Positions 34,847 through 43,870 of a DNA stretch of 64,000 nucleotides are shown here, piece after piece. The translations under genes were made by a program, and so were the position numbers. Numbering within the stretch: the stretch's first letter is position 1; each line of letters begins with the position of its first letter. The DNA is from Prevotella sp. BV3P1 (GTDB taxonomy: Bacteria > Bacteroidota > Bacteroidia > Bacteroidales > Bacteroidaceae): the NCBI RefSeq assembly GCF_000479005.1, contig NZ_AWXC01000062.1:62001-126000 (forward strand). The letters are read 5' to 3'. The notes beneath the pieces were generated by a model that was given only the letters and a program-made list of their open reading frames with translations, did not search any database and had not been told where the DNA came from.

Positions 34847-37456
34847 TTATTCGTTAGGCTCTAACTCATCATCAAAATCAACCAATGGAGCCTCATCAGC
34901 AGTTGACTTTTCTGACCCAAAGGTCATGGAATCCTTGCCCTCACTATCGGGCTGATCCAATTCCTCTTTATTATCCTCTTCCAAGGATGCTTCCAGTTCT
35001 GAACTCATGGTCTTGCAAACACTGGCGATGACATCATTCTTCTTTGACAGATTAATCAATCGAACACCCTGTGTAGCACGTCCCATCACACGACATTCTG
35101 CAACAGCCAATCTAATGGTGATACCACTCTTATTGATAATCATCAGGTCGTTGTCATCGGTTACGTTCTTAATCGCAACCAGACGTCCTGTCTTATCAGT
35201 AATACTCAGTGTCTTAACACCTTTACCGCCACGATTGGTCTTTCTGTAATCCTCTACCAAAGAGCGCTTGCCATAACCGTTTTCACTGACAACCATGACC
35301 GTCTCGTTTACAGGATCATTAACAACAATCATGCCTACAACAGCATCGTCACCATCATCTAGTCGCATTCCGCGCACACCTGTTGCGGTACGTCCCATGG
35401 TACGAACAGTGTTTTCATCGAAACGCACTGCCCTACCATTGCGGTTAGCCAGAATGAGTTCGTTTTCACCATTGGTCAATCTCACATCAACCACTTCGTC
35501 GCCTTCCGCAATATTGATGGCGATGACACCATTGGTTCGTGGACGAGAATAAGCCTCAAGGCTTGTTTTCTTCACGGTACCGTTCTTGGTTGCAAAGACG
35601 ACATAGTGAGAATTGATGAACTCTTCATCATTCAAGCCACGCAAACGTAAGATGGCATTGATGGCATCGTCACTGTCGATGTTGAGTAAATTCTGGATGG
35701 CACGACCCTTGGAGTCCTTGGCTCCCTCTGGTATGTTATAGCACTTGAGCCAATAGCAACGTCCTTTCTTGGTGAAGAACAACATGGTTTGGTGCATGGT
35801 AGCGGGATAGATAAACTCCGTAAAGTCTTGATCACGATGTGTGGCACCCTTTGATCCAACACCTCCCCGTGCTTGTTCACGGAAGTCTGATAGTGGGGTT
35901 CGCTTGATATACCCAAGATGACTCACGGTAATAACAACAGGATCATTTGGATAGAAATCCTCTGCATTGAACTCATGTTCATCAGGAATAATCTTTGTGC
36001 GGCGGTCATCACCGTATTTCTCCTTTACCTCGTTCAGCTCATCCTTCATCACCTTCTTGCAAAGTTCGGGATCAGAAAGAATGTTTTCCAAATAAGCAAT
36101 GAGTTTTTCCAATTCATCATATTCAGCATGCAATTGATCCATACGAAGTCCTGTCAACTGAGACAAACGCATGTCAACAATGGCCTTACTCTGCAGATTA
36201 TCCAGGTCAAACCGCTTTTCCAAATTGGTTTGAGCTTCCGAAGGCGTCTTACTACCACGGATGATGTGAACCACTTCATCAATATTGTCGCATGCAATAA
36301 TCAAGCCTTCCAAGATATGGGCGCGTTCTTGCGCTTTTTTCAACTCAAACTTGGTCCTACGGATGGTTACATCATGGCGATGCTCCACAAAGTACTTCAC
36401 ACATTCTTTCAAGCTCAACAAGCGTGGACGACCTTTAACCAGCGCGATGTTATTGACCGAGAACGAACTTTGCAAAGCTGTCATCTTAAACAACTTGTTC
36501 AGAATGACATTGGCATTGGCATCCCGCTTAATGTCAATAACAATACGCATTCCCTGCCGACCAGATTCATCGTTAACGTTTGAGATACCGTCCAGCTTTC
36601 CTTCTTTTACAAGAGCTGCTATGTATTCGATGAGTTGCTGTTTGTTAACGCCGTATGGAATTTCTGTGACAACAATCTTATCATGGCTATCATCACTTTC
36701 AATTTCAGCTTTTGCTCTGATGATAATACGTCCACGACCGGTTTCGTAGGCATCCTTCACGCCCTGCAGACCATAGATATAAGCCCCTGTCGGGAAATCA
36801 GGAGCCTGGATGTGTTTCATCAGTTCATCCAGTTCGATGTCAGGGTTGTCAATGTATGCGCAACAACCTTCTATCACTTCACGAAGATTATGAGTTGGCA
36901 TGTTTGTCGCCATACCCACCGCAATACCATTTCCACCGTTTACAAGCAGGTTTGGTATTCTGGTCGGCATAACCGTTGGCTCCTGCAAAGTGTCGTCAAA
37001 GTTGTTGGCCATATCCACGGTATCCTTATCCAGGTCGTCCATGACATGCTCACCCATCTTTGACAATCTACATTCGGTATAACGCATGGCAGCAGCAGAG
37101 TCACCGTCAACACTACCAAAGTTACCTTGCCCGTCTACAAGCGTGTAGCGCATGTTCCAGTCTTGTGCCAAACGTACCAAGGCACCATACACAGAACTAT
37201 CACCATGAGGATGGTACTTACCAAGCACCTCACCTACTACACGAGCACATTTCTTATATGGCTTGTCACTTGTATTGCTAATACCCAGCATACCGTATAA
37301 GATACGACGGTGCACAGGTTTGAATCCATCACGTACATCAGGAAGGGCACGAGCCACAATCACAGACATCGAATAATCGATGTATGACGACTTCATTTCC
37401 TCCTCAATGTTAATTTTCATGATCCTGTCATGATCAATTGTCTGATTTTCGTCCAT
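34847..37456 (-). CDS. gyrA: DNA gyrase subunit A
   Basis: The breakage-reunion subunit of DNA gyrase, which introduces negative supercoils with GyrB. The winged-helix start (SSYIDYSMSVIVARALPDVRDG) and the quinolone-resistance region KYHPHGDSSVYGALVRLAQ are present; Tyr126 (MRYTECRL) is the DNA-linking residue. Ser87 corresponds to E. coli Ser83, while the E. coli Asp87 position is Gly91. The C-terminal beta-pinwheel contains REQARGGVGSKGA in place of the classic QRRGGKG box, as often in this phylum, and an acidic tail of about 60 residues ends the protein. At 869 residues it matches GyrA. It precedes a TPR gene in the same operon. Confidence 0.97.
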   Translation of the reverse strand: MDENQTIDHDRIMKINIEEEMKSSYIDYSMSVIVARALPDVRDGFKPVHRRILYGMLGISNTSDKPYKKCARVVGEVLGKYHPHGDSSVYGALVRLAQDWNMRYTLVDGQGNFGSVDGDSAAAMRYTECRLSKMGEHVMDDLDKDTVDMANNFDDTLQEPTVMPTRIPNLLVNGGNGIAVGMATNMPTHNLREVIEGCCAYIDNPDIELDELMKHIQAPDFPTGAYIYGLQGVKDAYETGRGRIIIRAKAEIESDDSHDKIVVTEIPYGVNKQQLIEYIAALVKEGKLDGISNVNDESGRQGMRIVIDIKRDANANVILNKLFKMTALQSSFSVNNIALVKGRPRLLSLKECVKYFVEHRHDVTIRRTKFELKKAQERAHILEGLIIACDNIDEVVHIIRGSKTPSEAQTNLEKRFDLDNLQSKAIVDMRLSQLTGLRMDQLHAEYDELEKLIAYLENILSDPELCKKVMKDELNEVKEKYGDDRRTKIIPDEHEFNAEDFYPNDPVVITVSHLGYIKRTPLSDFREQARGGVGSKGATHRDQDFTEFIYPATMHQTMLFFTKKGRCYWLKCYNIPEGAKDSKGRAIQNLLNIDSDDAINAILRLRGLNDEEFINSHYVVFATKNGTVKKTSLEAYSRPRTNGVIAINIAEGDEVVDVRLTNGENELILANRNGRAVRFDENTVRTMGRTATGVRGMRLDDGDDAVVGMIVVNDPVNETVMVVSENGYGKRSLVEDYRKTNRGGKGVKTLSITDKTGRLVAIKNVTDDNDLMIINKSGITIRLAVAECRVMGRATQGVRLINLSKKNDVIASVCKTMSSELEASLEEDNKEELDQPDSEGKDSMTFGSEKSTADEAPLVDFDDELEPNE

Positions 37457-37863
37457 TCAATCGTTAATATAAATATAATGTTAAATTCCGTCTAAAATCG
37501 TCTATAAGCACATTTAATTTCGCTCTGTGACGTTTTGCCTATTTATTTCAACATGCTAAAGTACAACTTTTTTCCGAATAAGAAAGGCTTTAAACCATAA
37601 AAAACGCAAAAACAAGCTATATTGAGCATATTGGTGAAAGTGGAGTGATGGCAATCGCCTTCACACCTAACGAGAAGCAAACGACTGTGAATTCCCTGCC
37701 AGCAAGGATGCTGATTGTTTTTCAATCCCTGCTTTTCTTTGAAACATCAACACGACTAAAGGTCGGTTAAAGAAGATGGTAATAGCGAACAATCAAAGAT
37801 TTCTATATATAATACTCCTTCCTAGATTCATAAGGATTAACTGTCCTGATTATGGCTTACAAG
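37457..37863. other. Gap between gyrA and thioesterase genes
   Basis: About 400 bases without a gene I can support. A short - strand frame (37543-37725, starting MKNNQHPCWQGIHSR and Cys/His/Phe-rich) is present, but it has no start signal and an odd composition. On the - strand TACTTTAG (a one-mismatch -7 element, around 37550) with TTTC about 18 bases upstream could be part of the gyrA promoter. No stable hairpin or repeat was noticed. Confidence 0.4.
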
Positions 37864-38349
37864 TTACATGGAAAGCAGTTGTTCGTCTTCCAATTCACAA
37901 CCACGGAAGCCCATTTCTCTGGCTCGTTTTTCATCGAATACAGAATAAACAGCCGAACCTTCAACACACAATTCACCCTGCCCATTCTCGATGGTTGCAT
38001 CGATGAACACCAAGTTGCGTCGACGTTCTCGTATATGGGCACGTATGGTCAATTGAGGTTCTGTCGTGGCAACGGGCTGTTTATAGCGAACTTCTAATTT
38101 GCTGGTCATGCCGGTAGTCTGTAGTTTTCGGATGACCACCCACCCCGCTATCTCATCGATGAGCGTACTGAGAATGCCACCGTGGATGGTTCCTACCCAC
38201 CCTTGGTCATGCGTTTGTGGATTCCAAAAAGAGATGATGTCGTCCCCATCTTCGTAAAACTCCATCTTCAACCCCATCTCATTGTCTGGGCAACAGCCAT
38301 AACAGTTGTACTTATCCACTCCTATCCAGGGATTCTTAATTTTTCTCAT
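37864..38349 (-). CDS. PaaI-family thioesterase (hotdog fold)
   Basis: A 161-residue hotdog-fold acyl-CoA thioesterase of the PaaI/YbgC group. The core motif is GTIHGGILSTLIDEIAGW, where His-Gly-Gly and the acidic residue line the active site; the strand TSKLEVRYKQP and the late AVYSVF are typical. An N-terminal Cys-rich segment (CYGCCPDNEMGLKM) is common in this subgroup. I place the start at the ATG 38349; an upstream in-frame TTG would add six residues. Substrate unknown. It is separated from the DUF5686 gene by about 105 bases on the same strand. Confidence 0.85.
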   Translation of the reverse strand: MRKIKNPWIGVDKYNCYGCCPDNEMGLKMEFYEDGDDIISFWNPQTHDQGWVGTIHGGILSTLIDEIAGWVVIRKLQTTGMTSKLEVRYKQPVATTEPQLTIRAHIRERRRNLVFIDATIENGQGELCVEGSAVYSVFDEKRAREMGFRGCELEDEQLLSM

Positions 38350-38455
38350 GTTACTATATTCTATCAAGTCTGACTATTTATCTCATCGTTATCAGCCCAT
38401 GAGTGCTCCATCTGCGAGCACTCATTCTAATGCAATAGCGTGCCATCGCTCACAC

Positions 38456-40996
38456 TCAGAAACTCATCTTGAAGCTGAACCTCACTCCGTTCTTTTTAGC
38501 ATAGGGATGTCCGTTGTAATTGATACGGTGAATGAAGTCTACTCCAAAGAAGTTGAAAATGTTGTGTACGCCAGCTACAATCTCCATATAGGGTACTTTC
38601 TTGTCCATGACGTACGCCCCTTCTGGGAAGGCAAATAGCATATTATCGGCCTGGTTGCGCTGCAAAAAGGGATTATTCTTGTCTGTCAAGTCGCCAAACA
38701 TTCCCTTAAAAGCTACATATTCACGCCACTTCAGCCGTTTGATGAGAGGAATACGATTCAGCAGCTTACCATTCATGTCCCATGACAAAGACCAGAACGC
38801 ATAGCGGTCTGTCAGAAATTCCATGTTGCGCATCATGGAGAATGTCTCGGGGTGTTCAAAATAGGAAAGGTTCACTGGTGGCATGATCAACAAGGGGAAA
38901 GGCACCTTGTCCCACTGTGCACCCAGGTTAACATAGCCATTTAGATAACCCCAACTGCCTAGCCATTGCCGCTTGTAAAACCCTACTTCCGTAAAATTCA
39001 TCGTATATTGTCCACCCAGGAAGTTTTTCAATCCCATGGTATGGCTAACTTTGAACTCAGGACTATCCAAGTTGATGGGCACTCTTTTCTGTTTGGTGTT
39101 CATGAATGTCTGTCCAGGGCAATAACGCAAACCAAGTTGTAGCTCAGTGGTTCTTATCTTGAAAATTTCCTGATGATCACTCATGCGCACGAAGTGCAAG
39201 TCACCTGCCACCTCATTGCTCTCGGCTTTGACAGAGGTGTTGACACTGAATCCCCAATCCGTTTCATAAATAAACGACAACTTCTGCCGGTTGTAGAAGT
39301 ACATCTGCTCCACCTTCTGCGTCTTAAAAGCCATGAAGGCATTATCTTTATTGTGTAGCAAGAACTTATCGGCCGGTGACATCACGTCATAAGCGGTCTC
39401 AAAGACCAGATTACGTTGTGGAAACTCAAACGGCGAGTTCTTCTTTTTGTTCAAGGCATAGGTCACCTCTGTACCGTAATAGGTTTTCTGCGACCGTGTT
39501 CCGTATGCCACATAGCCTTTCCAAAACAGATGCGGATTGAGTGCAGCCATCGTCCGACCACTGAGTCGGAAACGCAAGCCATCCACAAAGTTGCTCGATA
39601 CAAGCGTATTGACAGGCCCGATGTCGAACTTGCTTTTGTGCTGGCCGCTGCTTGTTTCCACGTAATTTTCAACAAGCGCTTTGATGCCTACCAACAACCA
39701 TTTGAAGTTTTTCGATTGCTCCATGCGATGCACGAAAGCATCCATGGACGATTCACCCTTCGTCAATTCCACCGCACGATATCGCTTCCAGAAATCCTCA
39801 TCCCGAACCATGGCATCGGCCTCGTGCCGCACCTTGGCCCTTCCCTTGAATATCTTGTTGGGCAATTCGTCAAAAGCATAGTCGCTCATGCGGGTATTAC
39901 GCACGACCAATGCTTTCGAGAGGAAACTCGTCAGTGACAGCTCTGCCCACATATCATCCTTGGTCAGCACCCACTCACCGTTATCAAGCTTGGTGTATTC
40001 TTGGTCTACATGCAGTTCATCAACAAAGTTGACATCACTTTTCTTCGGCATGGTCAACTTGCATTTCTTCACATGTAACGTCGAATCGGCCAGGACATAC
40101 AGCTCTCCGCGGAAGCCAAAGTCTTGCTGGTTGTTAGGAATAAACTGTAGATGATAGCACAAGTCACGATCTACATAGACCGTGTCTTCGATGTAATAGC
40201 GATAAAAAGAAATGGCCGTGCGCCCAATGGGACTCACGAAGGGATGTTGAAGCAGCCGAACATAGTCGTCATAGATATCGACATTCGTAAAAACATCCTT
40301 CATGATCACGTTCAAGGCTTCACCCGTTTGCAGCATCTTATTAATGCCCTGACTTTGCTGTCCTTTGATAATAGTTTTCTCCGACTTCGGGTTTTTGCGG
40401 TAGATGTGCTGAGTTACCGTCTCGTCTACAGAGATGGGCAGCACCAACTTGTTGTTATAGCTGCTGGTTTCAATTTGGTCCAACATCCACTGCGACTTGC
40501 TCAATCTGCCGCTTTCTATATCCTCTGGCTTGATGTCATTCAAAGACAGGGTTAGCTTCTGATACTTGTTATACTGATAATAAGGATGATTGTCCAGATG
40601 ACTTTTCTCCTTGGCTGCGATTACCCGCCGCATCAGCTCCACGGCAGGATTGTTCTTACGCGAATAGCGACCACGCTTACTCTTCACCACCACTTCGTTC
40701 AAGCGTTTAGCATCTTCCTTTAAAACAATGTTCAGATGTGGTTCCGTGTTGGCATCTATGTTGATAGACTGCTGCTTAAAACCCACTGAACTGATTGTCA
40801 TCACCCATCCCTCATGCCGGGCTATGCTGAATTTTCCTTCTATGTCGCTGACAACAGCAATATGATGGCCTTTATACATCACGCTGGCGTATGGAATGGC
40901 ATACCCATCCTCATCTACTATTACACCCGTAATCTGCGCATGAGCTACAGAGATAAAGGCCATGACTATAAACAGAAAACTAAAAAATCTCTTCAC
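38456..40996 (-). CDS. DUF5686 outer-membrane protein with carboxypeptidase-like domain
   Basis: A large (846 residues) outer-membrane protein typical of Bacteroidetes. It has a signal peptide (MKRFFSFLFIVMAFISVAHA), a CarboxypepD_reg-like domain at about 22-95 (GVIVDEDGYAIPYASVMYKG), and then the DUF5686 region of roughly 700 residues with beta-barrel features, ending in FSFKMSF with a C-terminal Phe. The start codon is GTG, the only one that gives the signal peptide. The protein is related to the TonB-dependent receptor regulatory domains in its N-terminus, but lacks an obvious plug; function unknown. Confidence 0.85.
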   Translation of the reverse strand: MKRFFSFLFIVMAFISVAHAQITGVIVDEDGYAIPYASVMYKGHHIAVVSDIEGKFSIARHEGWVMTISSVGFKQQSINIDANTEPHLNIVLKEDAKRLNEVVVKSKRGRYSRKNNPAVELMRRVIAAKEKSHLDNHPYYQYNKYQKLTLSLNDIKPEDIESGRLSKSQWMLDQIETSSYNNKLVLPISVDETVTQHIYRKNPKSEKTIIKGQQSQGINKMLQTGEALNVIMKDVFTNVDIYDDYVRLLQHPFVSPIGRTAISFYRYYIEDTVYVDRDLCYHLQFIPNNQQDFGFRGELYVLADSTLHVKKCKLTMPKKSDVNFVDELHVDQEYTKLDNGEWVLTKDDMWAELSLTSFLSKALVVRNTRMSDYAFDELPNKIFKGRAKVRHEADAMVRDEDFWKRYRAVELTKGESSMDAFVHRMEQSKNFKWLLVGIKALVENYVETSSGQHKSKFDIGPVNTLVSSNFVDGLRFRLSGRTMAALNPHLFWKGYVAYGTRSQKTYYGTEVTYALNKKKNSPFEFPQRNLVFETAYDVMSPADKFLLHNKDNAFMAFKTQKVEQMYFYNRQKLSFIYETDWGFSVNTSVKAESNEVAGDLHFVRMSDHQEIFKIRTTELQLGLRYCPGQTFMNTKQKRVPINLDSPEFKVSHTMGLKNFLGGQYTMNFTEVGFYKRQWLGSWGYLNGYVNLGAQWDKVPFPLLIMPPVNLSYFEHPETFSMMRNMEFLTDRYAFWSLSWDMNGKLLNRIPLIKRLKWREYVAFKGMFGDLTDKNNPFLQRNQADNMLFAFPEGAYVMDKKVPYMEIVAGVHNIFNFFGVDFIHRINYNGHPYAKKNGVRFSFKMSF

Positions 40997-41154
40997 CTTA
41001 TTATATATAGGGTCACCCGATGGGACAAGTGACGTAATGTCGATACTGTAATTTCATTTTATCCCCAAGGTCTGTCTATCCCCACAGACGGTCAGGGGCG
41101 ATTTCTCTCTATCATGCAAAGATATACATTATCTTAGAATTTTAAAGAAAACTC

Positions 41155-41186
41155 TTTGGATATTAATATTTTTTCTATTAAATTTG
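41155..41186 (+). promoter_or_regulatory. Consensus Bacteroidetes promoter for the lipid cluster
   Basis: TTTG at 41155-41158 and TAAATTTG at 41179-41186 are separated by 20 bases, a full match to the -33/-7 consensus. The -7 box ends only nine bases before the pgpA ATG at 41196, so the mRNA should have a leader of only a few bases. Confidence 0.75.
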
Positions 41187-41195
41187 CACCTAAGT

Positions 41196-41666
41196 ATGGA
41201 GCGTCCGCCGCTGTTAGCAGTTATTTTTGGCACCGGTTTTGGAAGCGGATTCTGGCCATGGGGACCAGGAACCGCAGGTGCTTTTCTTGCCACAATCCTG
41301 TGGCTGGCAATGGCTGTTACACTCCATCTCACCACCCTATTTGTCATCACATTAATCCTCATCATTGTTTTTACCGCTGTCGGCATCTGGGCTGCCAACC
41401 AGTTGGAGCCATTTTGGGGTGAAGATCCCAAGCGTGTTGTCATTGACGAGATGATTGGTATGTGGCTACCGCTGCTGGCTGTACCAGCACACAACGGGTG
41501 GTACCTAGCGGCATCCTTCGTCCTCTTCAGGTTCTTTGATATCGTGAAGCCATTGGGTATTAGAGCATTGGACCGCCGTCACGGTGGTTTTTGGGTGATG
41601 GCAGACGACCTATTGGCTGGCATTTATAGCCTCATCATCATTCTTTTCACACAATGGGCTATATGA
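41196..41666 (+). CDS. pgpA: PgpA-like phosphatidylglycerophosphatase
   Basis: A membrane lipid phosphatase of the PgpA family (about four helices, 156 residues). The N-terminal motif FGTGFGSGFWPWGPGTAG and VIDEMIGMWLPL, then RFFDIVKPLG and MADDLLAG, are the family signatures with the catalytic acidic residues. PgpA normally dephosphorylates phosphatidylglycerophosphate. In this cluster, beside a CDP-alcohol phosphotransferase and a PAP2 protein, it may instead dephosphorylate phosphatidylinositol phosphate (inference from the resemblance to the inositol-lipid locus of Bacteroides thetaiotaomicron). An in-frame TTG 12 bases upstream lies inside the promoter and is not used. It overlaps gtrA by 13 bases. 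Confidence 0.88.
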   Translation: MERPPLLAVIFGTGFGSGFWPWGPGTAGAFLATILWLAMAVTLHLTTLFVITLILIIVFTAVGIWAANQLEPFWGEDPKRVVIDEMIGMWLPLLAVPAHNGWYLAASFVLFRFFDIVKPLGIRALDRRHGGFWVMADDLLAGIYSLIIILFTQWAI

Positions 41667-42154
41667 AAAATGCAGTCATTACTTTCGGAAAAGCGCAGAT
41701 ATCGGCTTGGATAGCTTCTTTCATCGACTTTGCCGTCACCATCGGTTTGGCACAATATGCTGAATTATGGTACGGCTATTCTACCTTTATCGGCGCCATC
41801 ATGGGAGGAATCACCAACTGCATCATCAATTACAAATGGGTGTTTCATCCCGACTCCATCAACAAACGCTACATGGCAGCACGGTATATGATGGTGTGGA
41901 CGGGAAGCATTCTGCTCAATACCTTTGGCACCCTTGCCCTAACAGAAGCAATTGGTGTGAGCTTTATCATCGTCAAAGCGGCAGTCGCCGTTGCCGTTGC
42001 CGTATTGTGGAACTACCAAATGCAACGACTTTTTGTGTTTAACGCAAAACTAAGCCGACCGCTCAAGAGAATAATCAACAAGAAAAAACAGCCTACGGAA
42101 TTGCCGGAATCTGGGTCCTCCGAGGCGTTTATCTTACCAGACATAGAAAATTGA
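41654..42154 (+). CDS. GtrA-family membrane protein
   Basis: A 166-residue protein with four predicted membrane helices and a basic tail of about 45 residues. The motif [14 protein letters not shown] is characteristic of GtrA-family proteins, which help move polyprenyl-linked or other lipid-linked groups across the membrane. The start may be the ATG at 41654 or that at 41663. It sits in the second position of a four-gene cluster with overlapping ends, implying a role with the neighbouring lipid enzymes, perhaps as a flippase-like partner (inference). Confidence 0.83.
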   Translation: MGYMKNAVITFGKAQISAWIASFIDFAVTIGLAQYAELWYGYSTFIGAIMGGITNCIINYKWVFHPDSINKRYMAARYMMVWTGSILLNTFGTLALTEAIGVSFIIVKAAVAVAVAVLWNYQMQRLFVFNAKLSRPLKRIINKKKQPTELPESGSSEAFILPDIEN

Positions 42155-42159
42155 ACACG

Positions 42160-42798
42160 ATGAAATATAGAGACTATTTACAAAAACTTATTTATACCCT
42201 CATCAATCCCATCATCAAGGGAATGATTAAGATGGGAATCACGCCCAACATGGTGACAACCATCGGTTTTATCGGCAACGTCGTCGCCGCATTCCTCTTC
42301 ATCCATGCCAGCCAACTCACACCGTTATCCATGGGTTTTTCATGGATTGGCTGCGGAGGAGCCATTCTCCTTTTCTCCGGTTTGTTTGACATGATGGATG
42401 GCCGATTGGCGCGTTTGGGCAACATGTCAACCACTTTTGGTGCATTCTGGGATAGCACTTTGGACCGCTACAGCGAACTATTCTCGCTCTTCGGCATCAC
42501 GCTTTACCTGATGACCGCCTCTGGAATCTGGGCAGGCGTCATTACATTCCTGGCCCTGGTAGGTTCCATTATGGTAAGTTATGTGCGGGCCCGAGCTGAA
42601 GGTCTAGGCATAGAGTGCAAGGTGGGACTGATGCAACGTCCGGAACGTGTTGTGGTGACCGCTCTTGCCGCCATCATCACTGGCATGACCTGCAATCTGT
42701 GGTGGCTCATCGGGGGCATGACACTCATCGCTGTTTTGGCCAACATCACTGCTTTTTGGCGCGTGGCGCATTGTTACAAACAATTGAAAGACCGATAG
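42160..42798 (+). CDS. CDP-alcohol phosphatidyltransferase (candidate inositol-phosphate transferase)
   Basis: An integral membrane enzyme of the CDP-alcohol phosphotransferase family. The full active-site signature D-x2-DG-x2-AR-x8-G-x3-D-x3-D is present: [19 protein letters not shown] followed by AFWDSTLD. Family members join a CDP-diacylglycerol to inositol phosphate, glycerol phosphate or serine; the acceptor cannot be read directly. The cluster with PgpA, GtrA and PAP2 has the composition I recall for the inositol-lipid genes of Bacteroides, which points to phosphatidylinositol phosphate synthesis. I use the ATG at 42160; the TTG at 42151 overlapping the gtrA stop is the alternative. Confidence 0.85.
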   Translation: MKYRDYLQKLIYTLINPIIKGMIKMGITPNMVTTIGFIGNVVAAFLFIHASQLTPLSMGFSWIGCGGAILLFSGLFDMMDGRLARLGNMSTTFGAFWDSTLDRYSELFSLFGITLYLMTASGIWAGVITFLALVGSIMVSYVRARAEGLGIECKVGLMQRPERVVVTALAAIITGMTCNLWWLIGGMTLIAVLANITAFWRVAHCYKQLKDR

Positions 42799-43629
42799 GT
42801 GTTCAGCATTTACATCATCCTGTTATACATCGTGTTGGCAGCCTACAAGCCCACACGCAAATTAGCTTTGGCCTTAACCACCTGGGCCTTGTTTGGTTGT
42901 ACCTATGACGTGATGCGGCTTTACCCCAACTACATGGTCAACCCGATAGACATTCGTGACCTCTATGAGGCTGAGAAACAACTTTTCGGCATCACCACAG
43001 CAGCCGGAACGCTCACGCCTAACGAGTTTTTTGCGCAACACCACTGCCAGGCTGCCGACCTTTTGGCTGGCATTTTCTACCTCTGCTGGGTTCCAGTGCC
43101 CATTACATTCAGTCTGTACCTTTACCTTAAGGGCGACCGCAAGCATTACCTTCACTTCTCAACGGCATTCCTGTTCGTCAACCTTGTTGGTTTTGCTGGT
43201 TACTACATCCATCCCGCCGCCCCACCCTGGTATGTCATGCAACATGGATTCGAACCCCTTCTGTACACCAGCGGAAACGTTGCTGGACTGGGTAGGTTCG
43301 ACCAGCTCATCGGCATTCCGGTGTTCCAGTCGCTCTATGGCAAAAACGCCAACGTGTTTGCCGCCATTCCGTCGCTACATGCGGCCTACATGCTCGTAAC
43401 AACTATTTATGCCATTATTAGCCAACAGCGAAAAGCGGTCATTGCCACTTTTGCCATCATCTGCATTGGTATCTGGTGGACTGCCGTGTACACCAGTCAC
43501 CACTACCTCATCGATGTCGCACTGGGAATCGCTACTTGCGTAATAGCTGTCGTGGTTTTCGAATGCCTACTGTTAAGGATTTCTCCCATCAGAAATGCTT
43601 TTAACAACTGCATTCGTCGCATCTCGTAA
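42799..43629 (+). CDS. PAP2-superfamily membrane protein (candidate inositol phosphorylceramide synthase)
   Basis: A 276-residue protein with about six membrane helices and the PAP2 phosphatase/transferase motifs AAIPSLHAAYM and YTSHHYLIDVALG, whose two His and one Asp form the catalytic site. The arrangement resembles AUR1-type inositol phosphorylceramide synthases, which move inositol phosphate from phosphatidylinositol to ceramide. The start is GTG, abutting the TAG stop of the preceding gene without a gap, so translation is coupled. No inositol phosphate synthase is in the cluster, and none occurs in this window. Confidence 0.8.
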   Translation: MFSIYIILLYIVLAAYKPTRKLALALTTWALFGCTYDVMRLYPNYMVNPIDIRDLYEAEKQLFGITTAAGTLTPNEFFAQHHCQAADLLAGIFYLCWVPVPITFSLYLYLKGDRKHYLHFSTAFLFVNLVGFAGYYIHPAAPPWYVMQHGFEPLLYTSGNVAGLGRFDQLIGIPVFQSLYGKNANVFAAIPSLHAAYMLVTTIYAIISQQRKAVIATFAIICIGIWWTAVYTSHHYLIDVALGIATCVIAVVVFECLLLRISPIRNAFNNCIRRIS

Positions 43630-43658
43630 AATAAAGGCTTACTGGTCCGAAAACAAAC

Positions 43659-43746
43659 TCATGGAGTTTGGCGTTCAAACTCTTTGACTTTGACCTCCAA
43701 TCTCCATGAGTTTAGCCCCCAAAGTCATTGAGTTTGGCGGAATACC
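43659..43746. repeat. 22-bp intergenic repeat array, four units
   Basis: Four units in exact 22-bp phase with a core of the form CATTGAGTTTGGCG or CTTTGACTTTGACC and ending CAAAC or CAAAG. It lies just downstream of the PAP2 gene, between the converging ends of the lipid cluster and the hemerythrin-LuxR gene. Confidence 0.8.
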
Positions 43747-43870
43747 TCAACAACTTGATAATCAAAGAAATATAGTGATGTGTTCTTTGACTTATTTCTA
43801 TTGTCGGTAGGAATGATTTTTCACAACAAAATTCTGCGACTCAGCCGAAATGAAACGTGCAATGAAATGT

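Noticed and set aside
37543..37725. Short - strand frame, 60 residues, rich in Cys, His and Phe
   Set aside because: No start signal and unusual composition. It has a familiar look of recurrent Prevotella-type intergenic frames, but I cannot verify it, so I left it as part of the gap.
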